Assembly: GCF_013409255.1 (NCBI RefSeq) | Contig: NZ_JACCAS010000002.1 | Coordinates: 248,001-312,000 of the forward strand | Length of the DNA stretch: 64,000 nt | Direction: 5' to 3' | Origin: Paraburkholderia bryophila | Lineage (GTDB): Bacteria; Pseudomonadota; Gammaproteobacteria; Burkholderiales; Burkholderiaceae | Shown here: piece after piece, positions 8,467 through 15,441 of the stretch | How positions within the stretch are numbered: the stretch's first letter is position 1 | Layout of the letters: each line of letters starts with the position of its first letter | Translations under genes and position numbers: made by a program | The notes under the pieces: generated by a model | The model's database searches: none | Told to the model about the DNA's origin: nothing | What the model saw: the letters and a program-made list of their open reading frames with translations, nothing else

Positions 8467-9381
8467 ATGAACTACGCATCCATCCTCGAACAGATTCATT
8501 GCGATCTGCAGCCTTATCTGGGCACCGGCAAGGTCGCCGATTACATTCCCGAACTCGCCAACGTTCCTGCCGACAGCTTCGGCATGGCGATCGTGACGGC
8601 GTCGGGCGAAGTGTTCCGCACCGGCGAAGCCGACACGCGCTTTTCGATTCAAAGCATCTCCAAGCTGTTCGCCTGCACGATGGCGTTCCGGCTACTCGGC
8701 GACGCGCTCTGGCAACGCGTGGGACGCGAGCCGTCCGGCAACGCATTCAACTCACTGGTGCAGCTCGAAGCCGAGCAAGGCAAACCGCGCAATCCGTTCA
8801 TCAACGCCGGCGCGCTGGTCGTCACCGACGTGTTGTGCCGCCGTTTCGTCCAGGCCGAAACCGCGCTGGTCGAATTCATGCGACGGCTGACCGGCGAAAC
8901 CGGCATCGACTACGATTCGCGCGTCGCGCAATCGGAGTTGCAGCACGCGCACCGCAACCGCGCGATGGCGCATTTCATGGCGAGCTTCGGCAACATGGAG
9001 ATGCCGCCGGAGGTGGTGATCGACGCTTACTGCCGTCAATGCGCGATCTCGATGAGTTGCGTCGAGCTCGCGAAAGCGGCGTTGTTTCTCACCAATCACG
9101 GCGTGGTGCCGGCTACGGGCGAGCGGATTCTGGATACCAGTTCGGCCAAGCGGCTCTCCGCGTTGATGCTGACATGCGGCACGTATGACGCGGCGGGCGA
9201 TTTCGTCTATCGGGTCGGCTTGCCGGCGAAAAGCGGCGTGGGCGGCGGGATCGTGGCGGTGCTGCCGGGTGAGATGGCGGTGTGCGTGTGGTCGCCGGGG
9301 CTGGATAGCAATGGGAATTCGCTGGCGGGGGTGCTGGCGCTTGAGTGGTTGACCACGTTTACGGGGCAGTCGATTTTTTGA
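8467..9381 (+). CDS. glsA: Glutaminase A
   Basis: A 304-residue serine-dependent beta-lactamase-like glutaminase that hydrolyses L-glutamine to glutamate and ammonia. The S-x-x-K catalytic motif is Ser63-Lys66 in FSIQSISKL, and the family blocks NPFINAGALVV, the NRAMAHFMASFGNM segment and a Gly-rich KSGVGGGIVAVLPG block are present. Length matches the family (about 304-310). It is cytoplasmic and, in enteric bacteria, supports nitrogen release and acid resistance. It is transcribed divergently from the AraC regulator with about 160 bases between starts. A strong hairpin follows the stop codon. Confidence 0.96.
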   Translation: MNYASILEQIHCDLQPYLGTGKVADYIPELANVPADSFGMAIVTASGEVFRTGEADTRFSIQSISKLFACTMAFRLLGDALWQRVGREPSGNAFNSLVQLEAEQGKPRNPFINAGALVVTDVLCRRFVQAETALVEFMRRLTGETGIDYDSRVAQSELQHAHRNRAMAHFMASFGNMEMPPEVVIDAYCRQCAISMSCVELAKAALFLTNHGVVPATGERILDTSSAKRLSALMLTCGTYDAAGDFVYRVGLPAKSGVGGGIVAVLPGEMAVCVWSPGLDSNGNSLAGVLALEWLTTFTGQSIF

Positions 9382-9393
9382 TTTTTGTCGAAT

Positions 9394-9431
9394 GTGTGGT
9401 GCGTGATTGGCTTCGCCATCACGCACCACAC
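9394..9431 (+). terminator. Long hairpin downstream of glsA
   Basis: A 14-bp perfect inverted repeat (GTGTGGTGCGTGAT at 9394-9407 and its complement at 9418-9431), extended inward by a GGC/GCC pair with one bulge, begins 13 bases after the glsA stop. No T-run follows, although T-tracts precede it, so it may be a factor-dependent terminator or an mRNA 3'-end stabiliser. Confidence 0.6.
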
Positions 9432-9796
9432 TGTAGCCTTCGCTGTTTTATCTGGCGCGCTTCACCCGTTCCGCCAACATCCTCCGATCCGCCCCCCGTT
9501 CGTTCACGTCGTCCTCGAACTCGGTGTAGCCCGAGTTGAATCCATCGATTGTCTAAATGATGCGCCGCCTTTGCGGGCCCGGCGTCCGATAACGCGCGCA
9601 CCGTCGCGCCGTCAACCTGCCCTGCCTCGCTCCCGCCGCTTACCGCGAACACGTTCGTTGCCCCTGAATTCGTCGATACCACACAGGCAAGCATTCCAGA
9701 CTGCCTAAGCGACTTCTCGGGACATAAGGGCTGCCTTTTCAATGACATTTCGTCATGTGAGCGGAGCGGCGAAGGGTCGTATCGCAAAAAAGGTGT
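9432..9796. other. Gene-free gap between glsA and the PadR regulator
   Basis: No reading frame here has a ribosome binding site or family resemblance. The right edge becomes AT-rich and carries the promoter/operator of the PadR gene. Confidence 0.4.
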
Positions 9797-9837
9797 TTGA
9801 CAAACTATCTTTAGATATATATCTTACGATGCATCTT
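9797..9837 (+). promoter_or_regulatory. Promoter and probable PadR autoregulatory operator
   Basis: A perfect -35 box TTGACA (9797-9802) with a 17-bp spacer to TATCTT (9820-9825) forms a sigma-70 promoter. Overlapping it is a dyad TATCT-TT-AGATA (9806-9817), and ATCTT recurs at 9808, 9821 and 9833, about one helical turn apart. An AT-rich repeat over the promoter of a PadR gene is where an autorepressor would bind. Confidence 0.6.
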
Positions 9838-9860
9838 AAGACACAAACGGAGTACCCAAG

Positions 9861-10895
9861 ATGCGTCATCATCACCGTTTTTCCCGTTCGCGCAGCGCGG
9901 ACGACAGTATCCACACCGGCCATGAACGTGCGTCGCTGCATGCGCTGTGGCACGCGTTCACCCGCCAGCTCCCTGAGTATCGCGGTGAACGCGGCGAAGG
10001 CTTCGAACGCCGTCGCGGCGATCGGCACGAGTATCAGCGCGACGATCAGGGCCGCGAGCGTCATCACGCGTTTCATGGCGACGAACGCGGTCATCGCGGC
10101 CATCACGCCTATGCTGACGAAGCCCACGGCCGCCGCGGGTCGCGTAGCGAAGCGCACGGCCACGATCACGGTCACAGTCACGGCCACCGCGGCCACGACC
10201 GCCTCTCACTCCATGCGCTGTGGCACGCGATCGGCGGCCACCATGAACATCGCGGCGGCGGCCGCGGTGGCCGCTTCGGCGGTGGCGGTGGCGCAGGCGG
10301 CAGCAGCTTCGGCGGCGACGGCGACGGTTTCCCGCGCGGCCGCAAATTCAGCTCCGACGACCTGCAACTGCTGCTGATGTCGCTGATCGAAGCGCAGCCG
10401 AGCCACGGCTACGAGCTGATCAAAGCGCTCGAAACGCGCTCGAACGGCTTCTACACACCCAGCCCCGGCATGGTCTATCCGGCGCTCACGTATCTCGAAG
10501 AACTCGGCTACGTGACGGTACAACTGGAAGGCAATCGCAAACGCTACGAATTGTCGGACACGGGCCGCGACTATCTGACCACCAACCGCGACCGCATCGA
10601 CCTGATGCTCGCGAAGCTGAGTCATTTCGCCCGCAAGATGGATTCGGTGCGTCGCGCGTTTGCCGGCGAAGAACCGGCCGACATCAGCGAAGGCGGCTGG
10701 CTGCCCGAGCTGACCGAAGCGCGGCGCAAGCTGAAGAACATGCTGGTGCTGCGCGGCAACGCGTCGGCCGACGAACAGCGCCGCATCGCCGTGATTCTGA
10801 TGCGCGCGGCGAGAGAAATTGAAAGCGACATCAAGCCCGACAACGCAAGCAACGAGCAGAGCGGCGAACAAAGTGGCGAACAGCCCCCCTCTTGA
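9861..10895 (+). CDS. PadR-family repressor with long His-rich N-terminus (YqjI-like)
   Basis: A 344-residue regulator. Residues 1-160 are a His/Gly/Arg-rich extension with many potential metal ligands (for example GHDHGHSHGHRGH at 100-112). Residues 165-245 form the PadR winged helix (LMSLIEAQPSHGYELIKAL, then GMVYPALTYLEELGYV), and the rest is the helical dimerisation tail. E. coli YqjI, an Fe/Ni-responsive PadR repressor, has the same layout of a metal-binding extension and controls the ferric reductase gene yqjH; here the next gene is a yqjH homologue, which supports a metal-sensing role. GGAG precedes the start. Unusual: the octamer SLHALWHA occurs twice in the extension (25-32 and 116-123). 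Confidence 0.88.
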   Translation: MRHHHRFSRSRSADDSIHTGHERASLHALWHAFTRQLPEYRGERGEGFERRRGDRHEYQRDDQGRERHHAFHGDERGHRGHHAYADEAHGRRGSRSEAHGHDHGHSHGHRGHDRLSLHALWHAIGGHHEHRGGGRGGRFGGGGGAGGSSFGGDGDGFPRGRKFSSDDLQLLLMSLIEAQPSHGYELIKALETRSNGFYTPSPGMVYPALTYLEELGYVTVQLEGNRKRYELSDTGRDYLTTNRDRIDLMLAKLSHFARKMDSVRRAFAGEEPADISEGGWLPELTEARRKLKNMLVLRGNASADEQRRIAVILMRAAREIESDIKPDNASNEQSGEQSGEQPPS

Positions 10896-10980
10896 GATCG
10901 CACCGTCCGTCCCCGCAATACGCTTGCCCCGCGAGAAGCCGCCGCCCCGTGCGCGCGCTCGCGTCAACCGACCAACCGCA

Positions 10981-11033
10981 ACCCTGTTGCATCGCACCCG
11001 AGCCAGCGTTGAAACGCTAACTCGAATCGATAC
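10981..11033 (+). repeat. Degenerate copy of the leader hairpin element
   Basis: This 54-bp unit is a direct repeat of the unit starting at 11035 (both begin ACCCTGTTGCAT). It keeps CACCCGAGCCAGCGTT and AACGCTAACTCG but has lost pairing in the outer stem, so it looks like a decayed duplicate. Confidence 0.6.
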
Positions 11034-11048
11034 AACCCTGTTGCATGG

Positions 11049-11082
11049 GACCCGAGTCAGCGCTGAAGCGCTAACTCGGGTC
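11049..11082 (+). repeat. Conserved hairpin element directly before a Shine-Dalgarno site
   Basis: A near-perfect inverted repeat: outer arms GACCCGAGT and ACTCGGGTC, one mismatch, inner arms AGCGCT and AGCGCT, loop GA. It is followed at once by GACACAGGAG, which supplies the ribosome binding site of the siderophore-interacting protein at 11102. A second copy with the same downstream junction lies before the acyl-CoA synthetase gene at 23546. Confidence 0.75.
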
Positions 11083-11101
11083 GACACAGGAGTGACCCTC
11101 T

Positions 11102-11929
11102 ATGCTGACCAATGATCACCGAGCCGACCTGACAGTCCAACGCGTACGGCATCCATTGAAGTTCCGTCTGCTGCAGGTCAAGCAGGTGAATGCGCTGACC
11201 CCGCACCTGATCCGCGTCACCTTCACGGGCGACGATCTGCACGACTTCGTCTCCGCTTCGTTCGACGACCACATCAAGGTGTTTTTCCCCGAATCCGGCG
11301 CAGACCGACCGGCGCTGCCGGAAGCCGGCCCCGACGGCCCAGTGTTCCCGGCCGGCCAGCCACGTCCGACCGCGCGCGATTTCACGCCGCGCCGGTTCGA
11401 CCGCGAAGCGCGCGAGCTCGACATCGAATTCGCGATGCACGAAGCGGGCCCCGCGGCCACGTGGGCGGCGCAAGCCAAAGTCGGCCAGTATCTCGGCGTC
11501 GGCGGGCCGCGCGGTTCGCTGGTGATTCCCACCGGCTTCGACTGGCATCTGCTGATCGGCGACGACACGGCTTTGCCGGCCATCGCTCGCCGCCTGGAGG
11601 AACTGCCGGCCGGCACGCGTGCCGCTGCCGTCATCGAAGTGGCCGATCCGTCCGCGCGCATCGAGTTCACCACCCGCGCCGAACTGCATCTGGTCTGGTG
11701 CTATCGCAACGAAACAGGCTATCGCGGCGAACCGCTGCTGCAAGCGGTCCGCGAAATCTATCTGCCCGAAGACGGCGAAGGCTACGTGTGGGCCGCCGGC
11801 GAATCCGCGACGATGCGCGCGGTTCGCTATCACCTGTGCACCGAACGTGGCGTCGACAAATCGCGCATTCGGGCGGCCAGCTACTGGAAACAGGGCGCCG
11901 TGGCGGTTCACGAAAACCTTGATGACTGA
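11102..11929 (+). CDS. Siderophore-interacting protein (YqjH/ViuB-type ferric-chelate reductase)
   Basis: A 275-residue NAD(P)H-dependent flavin reductase that releases iron from ferric siderophores in the cytoplasm. FAD-binding features are the segment DHIKVFFP (56-63) and the RDFTPRRFD motif (92-100); the NAD(P)H-binding C-terminal part carries LLIGDDTALPAIARRL and YVWAAGESATMRAVR. An AGGAG ribosome binding site lies 9 bases upstream of ATG, within the repeat-associated leader. It follows the PadR gene on the same strand after about 205 bases, reproducing the yqjI-yqjH pairing of enterobacteria, though there the two genes are divergent. Iron/metal-controlled expression is therefore likely. 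Confidence 0.92.
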   Translation: MLTNDHRADLTVQRVRHPLKFRLLQVKQVNALTPHLIRVTFTGDDLHDFVSASFDDHIKVFFPESGADRPALPEAGPDGPVFPAGQPRPTARDFTPRRFDREARELDIEFAMHEAGPAATWAAQAKVGQYLGVGGPRGSLVIPTGFDWHLLIGDDTALPAIARRLEELPAGTRAAAVIEVADPSARIEFTTRAELHLVWCYRNETGYRGEPLLQAVREIYLPEDGEGYVWAAGESATMRAVRYHLCTERGVDKSRIRAASYWKQGAVAVHENLDD

Positions 11930-11930
11930 G

Positions 11931-11966
11931 CCAAAGCGCCGCGCAATAATTCGCGCGGCGCTTTGG
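11931..11966 (+). terminator. 14-bp hairpin after the siderophore-interacting protein gene
   Basis: A perfect 14-bp stem (CCAAAGCGCCGCGC, 8-base loop, GCGCGGCGCTTTGG) starts two bases after the stop codon. There is no T-run beyond the arm, so termination strength is uncertain; partial read-through into the MFS gene is possible. Confidence 0.55.
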
Positions 11967-12031
11967 CATCGAGCGGTGCGCTTCGGACAATAACGCTTCG
12001 GAAAACAACAACTACAACGAGGAATCAATCG

Positions 12032-13288
12032 ATGTATTCAATCAGCAGTAAACACGAGCGCCATCTGCTTTGGCTGCTCGCGCTGACGCAGTTCACCATC
12101 ATCATGGACTTCATGGTGATGATGCCGCTCGGTCCGCAGATCATGCACACCTTCGCGATCACGCCGGCGGCATTCGCCACGGCCGTATCGGCGTATTCGT
12201 GGTGTTCGGGTCTGTCGGGGCTGTTCGCGGCAACCTATATCGACCGCTTCGACCGGCGTCGCCTGCTGCTCACCGTGTATGCGCTGTTCGCGCTGTCGAA
12301 CCTCGCCTGCGCGCTCGCGAGCAGCTTTCCGCTGCTGCTGGCGGCACGAGCCTTTGCGGGCCTCACCGGCGGCGTACTGGGTTCGGTGATCATGGCGATC
12401 GTCAGCGACGTGATTCCGGTGAATCGCCGCGGCGCCGCGACCGGCACGATCATGACGGCCTTCTCGCTCGCCGCGATTGCCGGCGTGCCGGCCGGCGTGA
12501 TGCTAGGGGCGCACTTCAATTGGGCCGCGCCGTTCTTTCTACTGGTGGTGTTGTCGCTCGTGGTCTGGGTGGTCGCCCAGAAGCAGGTGCCGTCGCTTGC
12601 CGAGCATTTGAGCCGGCGTCCGCCGCCGCTCGCCGAAGTGCTGCCGGATCTGTGGCGACTCCTGAGCAACCCGCGCCATTTGAACGCGTTCGCGCTGACC
12701 CTCGTCATGATGGTCTCGCACATGCTGGTGATTCCGTTCATTTCGCCGGTGCTGGTCGCCAATCACGGTGTAGCGCCCGAGCAGTTGTCCTGGCTGTACA
12801 TGGCGGGTGGCGCGGCGACGTTCTTCACGTCGCGCCGGGTGGGCCGGCTCGCGGATCGCTACGGCACGCGGCGCGTGTTCCGGGTCATGGCGGTGCTGTC
12901 GTTCCTGCCCGTGCTGTTTGTCACACATCTGCCGGATTTGCCGTTCTACGGGCTGGTGCTATTTTTCCCGTTTTTCATGGTCCTGCTGTCCGGGCGGATG
13001 GTGCCGATGCAGGCGCTGTTGACCACTGTGCCCGAACCCGCGCGGCGCGGCGCGTTCCTCAGTGCGAACAGCGCGATTCAGGCGCTGAGCATGGGCTGCG
13101 GCGCGTGGTTCGGCGGCTTGATGTTGAGCAATTCGCCGACCGGGCGGATCGACGGATACGGCACCGTAGGCATGGTCGCGGTGGCCATCGCGTCGATCGG
13201 TTTGTTCTGGGTTTCCCGCGTGCATGGTTCAAAGCATAGTGCGCCGCCGCCGAGCACGTTGCCGGTCGACGCGATCGGCGAAAGTTAA
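12032..13288 (+). CDS. MFS transporter (12-TM, arabinose-efflux-permease class)
   Basis: A 418-residue inner-membrane major-facilitator protein. Twelve hydrophobic segments are visible, starting with HLLWLLALTQFTIIMDFMVM, and the RFDRRRLLL loop after helix 2 and RLADRYGTRRVFR after helix 8 are MFS motif-A equivalents. The start at 12032 has GAGGAA upstream; the open extension before it overlaps the preceding hairpin. Because it follows the siderophore-interacting protein by about 100 bases on the same strand, it might export or import a siderophore or related chelator, but this is contextual inference only. Confidence 0.85.
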   Translation: MYSISSKHERHLLWLLALTQFTIIMDFMVMMPLGPQIMHTFAITPAAFATAVSAYSWCSGLSGLFAATYIDRFDRRRLLLTVYALFALSNLACALASSFPLLLAARAFAGLTGGVLGSVIMAIVSDVIPVNRRGAATGTIMTAFSLAAIAGVPAGVMLGAHFNWAAPFFLLVVLSLVVWVVAQKQVPSLAEHLSRRPPPLAEVLPDLWRLLSNPRHLNAFALTLVMMVSHMLVIPFISPVLVANHGVAPEQLSWLYMAGGAATFFTSRRVGRLADRYGTRRVFRVMAVLSFLPVLFVTHLPDLPFYGLVLFFPFFMVLLSGRMVPMQALLTTVPEPARRGAFLSANSAIQALSMGCGAWFGGLMLSNSPTGRIDGYGTVGMVAVAIASIGLFWVSRVHGSKHSAPPPSTLPVDAIGES

Positions 13289-13298
13289 TCTGCTGGCC

Positions 13299-13337
13299 GC
13301 TCCGCGCTTCTGGTCCAAAGCATCCAAAGCGCGGAGC
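13299..13337. terminator. Hairpin between convergent genes
   Basis: An 11-bp perfect inverted repeat (GCTCCGCGCTT and AAGCGCGGAGC) with a 17-base loop lies in the 91-bp gap between the forward MFS gene and the reverse AI-2E gene. It could serve both transcripts. Confidence 0.4.
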
Positions 13338-13379
13338 GACTCGCTCATCCGGAAGAATCCACAAGACCCACGCAAACCG

Positions 13380-14465
13380 TCAATCGGTTTTACCCGTCAG
13401 CGCACGCCGCGCCGCTTCGCCTTCAGCACGCGAAGCCGAGTAGAAGACCCACGCGCGGCCGATAATGATCTTCAGCATCGCGATCACCGGCACGGCGAGA
13501 AAGATCCCCGCCACACCGCCGAGCTGATCGCCGGCCAGCAAGCCGACAATCACCAGAAACGGGCTGACCTCCACCCCTTCGCTCATCAAATACGGATTGA
13601 GCACGTAGTCCTGGAACAGCCGGTACAGCACGATAAAAATCACCAACCACAGCAGATGCGGATAGCCGCTGAACACCGCTACCACCAGCGTGATCGCTAC
13701 CGCGCCTAGCGGCCCGGCGAACGGCACGAACTCCAGCAATCCCGCACTGACCGCGAGCAGAAACGCGTAAGGCACGCCGAGCAGCGAGAACGCGACGCCG
13801 TAGCAGATCAACGTAGCCAGCGACAAGAACAGCAACGCTCGCACGTACTTCGACAGCAGCACGTTCAGATCCGTGACGATCTCCTCCCACAACACACGAT
13901 GCCGGTCCGTCAGCAACGCGAGACACGCGTCGCGCATTTGCGGGCCTTCCTTGATCAACAGGAAGCTCAGGATCGGAATCAGCACGAGATAAATCAGATT
14001 GCTCGCCGCATGCATGACGCCGAGGCCGACACTGCGCGCCATCGGCACGGCCTTGTCGGAACCGGTCTCGATCTGGCTACGCACGAAATCCACGATCCGC
14101 TCGCGCAACGGCTCAAGAAAATGCGGCAACGGAAGACGATTGGGCACATCGGACTTCATCAGTTCGGGCAGTTGCGCGAACAGATGAGAGGCCTGGTCCT
14201 GCAACTGAACGCCGAAGATCGAGCCGACCACCGCGATCATCGCGACCACCACGACGAACACCAGCGCGATCGACGCCACGCGCGGCACGCGCCGCGGCCG
14301 GATCCGCTCGACGAGATCGACCATCGGGTAAATCAGGTAGCTGAAGAAGACCGCGAACACGACCACCAGCACAGCGGACGAAGCGGTATAGATAACAAAC
14401 AGCAGCAGCGCGATCAGAAACGCGGTCCAGACTTTTCTGGCCGTGGAAACGTCGAATCCCAGCAT
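13380..14465 (-). CDS. AI-2E/PerM-family transporter
   Basis: A 361-residue integral membrane protein with about eight hydrophobic segments and the family block PFAGPLGAVAITLVVAVFSGY plus GDQLGGVAGIFLAVPVIAMLKII. Members named for autoinducer-2 export also include permeases and Na+/H+ antiporters, so substrate is open. The start at 14465 (MLGFDVSTARKVW) has a GAGGAAGG ribosome binding site; the longer frame adds an Arg/Ser-rich leader without support. It lies downstream of the two CsbD genes on the same strand, but separated from them by a hairpin. Confidence 0.88.
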   Translation of the reverse strand: MLGFDVSTARKVWTAFLIALLLFVIYTASSAVLVVVFAVFFSYLIYPMVDLVERIRPRRVPRVASIALVFVVVVAMIAVVGSIFGVQLQDQASHLFAQLPELMKSDVPNRLPLPHFLEPLRERIVDFVRSQIETGSDKAVPMARSVGLGVMHAASNLIYLVLIPILSFLLIKEGPQMRDACLALLTDRHRVLWEEIVTDLNVLLSKYVRALLFLSLATLICYGVAFSLLGVPYAFLLAVSAGLLEFVPFAGPLGAVAITLVVAVFSGYPHLLWLVIFIVLYRLFQDYVLNPYLMSEGVEVSPFLVIVGLLAGDQLGGVAGIFLAVPVIAMLKIIIGRAWVFYSASRAEGEAARRALTGKTD

Positions 14466-14567
14466 GAACCTTCCTCGAATAGACGATGAGATCCGGCGCC
14501 TCGAACGCGCCGGGAGCATCGGACAACCATCGGATCAATCAGGCACCGGCGGGGTGGAAACAGCGAA

Positions 14568-14615
14568 GCGTGCCGCGCACCGCCGGTGCCGAACGCACCG
14601 GGCGGTGCGGCACGC
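14568..14615 (-). terminator. Terminator-like hairpin after the first CsbD gene
   Basis: A long stem (GCGTGCCGC..ACCGCC pairing with GGCGGTGCGGCACGC, one 2-base bulge) starts eight bases past the stop of the gene at 14623. A clear T-run is missing on the minus strand. Confidence 0.45.
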
Positions 14616-14622
14616 GCAAACG

Positions 14623-14865
14623 TCACATCAGCTTGCCCAGCAGAAATCCGACGCCGACCGCGATCAATAGCGCGCCGATCGGATTGTTGCGGGCCGTTTC
14701 CGCGACGTGGTCGACGCTGTCTCCGTATTTCGCCTGCGCCTTGCCGGCCAGTTGGCGGACTTTGCCTTCGGCTTGCAAATCCACATCGCCGGTGAGGCCG
14801 CCGACAGCGTCCTGCACCTTGCCTGCGGCGTCTTTCACGGTCCCTTCGAGCTGGTTGGCATTCAT
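14623..14865 (-). CDS. CsbD-type stress protein with C-terminal membrane anchor
   Basis: An 80-residue protein. The first 50 residues match the CsbD pattern (MNANQLEGTVKDAAGKVQDA and later AEGKVRQLAGKAQ). The C-terminus NPIGALLIAVGVGFLLGKLM is a hydrophobic segment like that of the ElaB/YqjD ribosome-anchoring family, so this is a CsbD-plus-membrane-tail hybrid. CsbD proteins are general-stress proteins of unclear biochemistry. AAGGAG precedes the start at 14865. The gene lies 90 bases downstream of a second CsbD gene on the same strand. Confidence 0.88.
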   Translation of the reverse strand: MNANQLEGTVKDAAGKVQDAVGGLTGDVDLQAEGKVRQLAGKAQAKYGDSVDHVAETARNNPIGALLIAVGVGFLLGKLM

Positions 14866-14955
14866 CGTGTTTCTCCTTGAACAGAGTGAGCAGGCGGCCG
14901 GCGCCGGTGGGCGGCCGGCCATGACGGCGTCATGTGCCTTCAGTTCGAATTCGAC

Positions 14956-15138
14956 CTAGCGCTTCACGCGATCGCGCACCGCGTCCGCGGCCTCGCCGAC
15001 CTTCGATTGCACCTTGCCGGCGAGCTTTTCCGCCGCCCCTTCGGCTTGCGTCGTGCGATTGCCCGTGACCTTGCCGATCGCTTCCTTCACGGAGCCCTTG
15101 ACCTGTTTTGCTGCACCTTCCACGCGATTCTTGTCCAT
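14956..15138 (-). CDS. CsbD-family stress protein, short soluble form
   Basis: A 60-residue, highly charged protein with the CsbD signature (MDKNRVEGAAKQVKGSVKEA, then AEGAAEKLAGKVQ). It is predicted to be a soluble helical stress protein. The AAGGAAACC site supports the start at 15138. Three TGCACCA-type motifs lie 100-190 bases upstream, shared with the gap on the other side of the PAS-LuxR gene, hinting at common control. Confidence 0.88.
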   Translation of the reverse strand: MDKNRVEGAAKQVKGSVKEAIGKVTGNRTTQAEGAAEKLAGKVQSKVGEAADAVRDRVKR

Positions 15139-15240
15139 GACGGTTTCCTTGAAAAAGGTTGAGTTGCCAACGCGTTGCCAATCGAACGACGTCGGGCGTG
15201 CCCACGGCATTCGATGCAGGATTTCATTGTCCCGGTTCAA

Positions 15241-15331
15241 TGCACCAGACGACAGTCGCGAATGCAGGTGATCGCCTGGTGCATTTGAGCCTCTGCGTTT
15301 GAAGCTTTAACCGGCTGCACCCCTGCACCAT
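15241..15331. promoter_or_regulatory. TGCACCA site cluster upstream of csbD
   Basis: TGCACCAG at 15241-15248, its inverse CTGGTGCA at 15276-15283 and TGCACCAT at 15324-15331 lie between the short csbD start and the 3' end of the PAS-LuxR gene. The same octamer occurs twice upstream of the PAS-LuxR gene. They are candidate binding sites for that LuxR-type regulator. Confidence 0.45.
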
Positions 15332-15441
15332 TTGACAATTCGCCCCGCTTCGGCCCGATCCACTCACACACCAAGCCGAACACCAACAGCACGGTTCATT
15401 CCCGGACCGCTTCTCCGGCAAAAAAACCGCTCGAAACCCAC

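Noticed and set aside
13380..14465. Reading the AI-2E family gene as evidence for quorum sensing
   Set aside because: The family name is historical; no luxS or lsr genes are present and many members move other solutes or ions.
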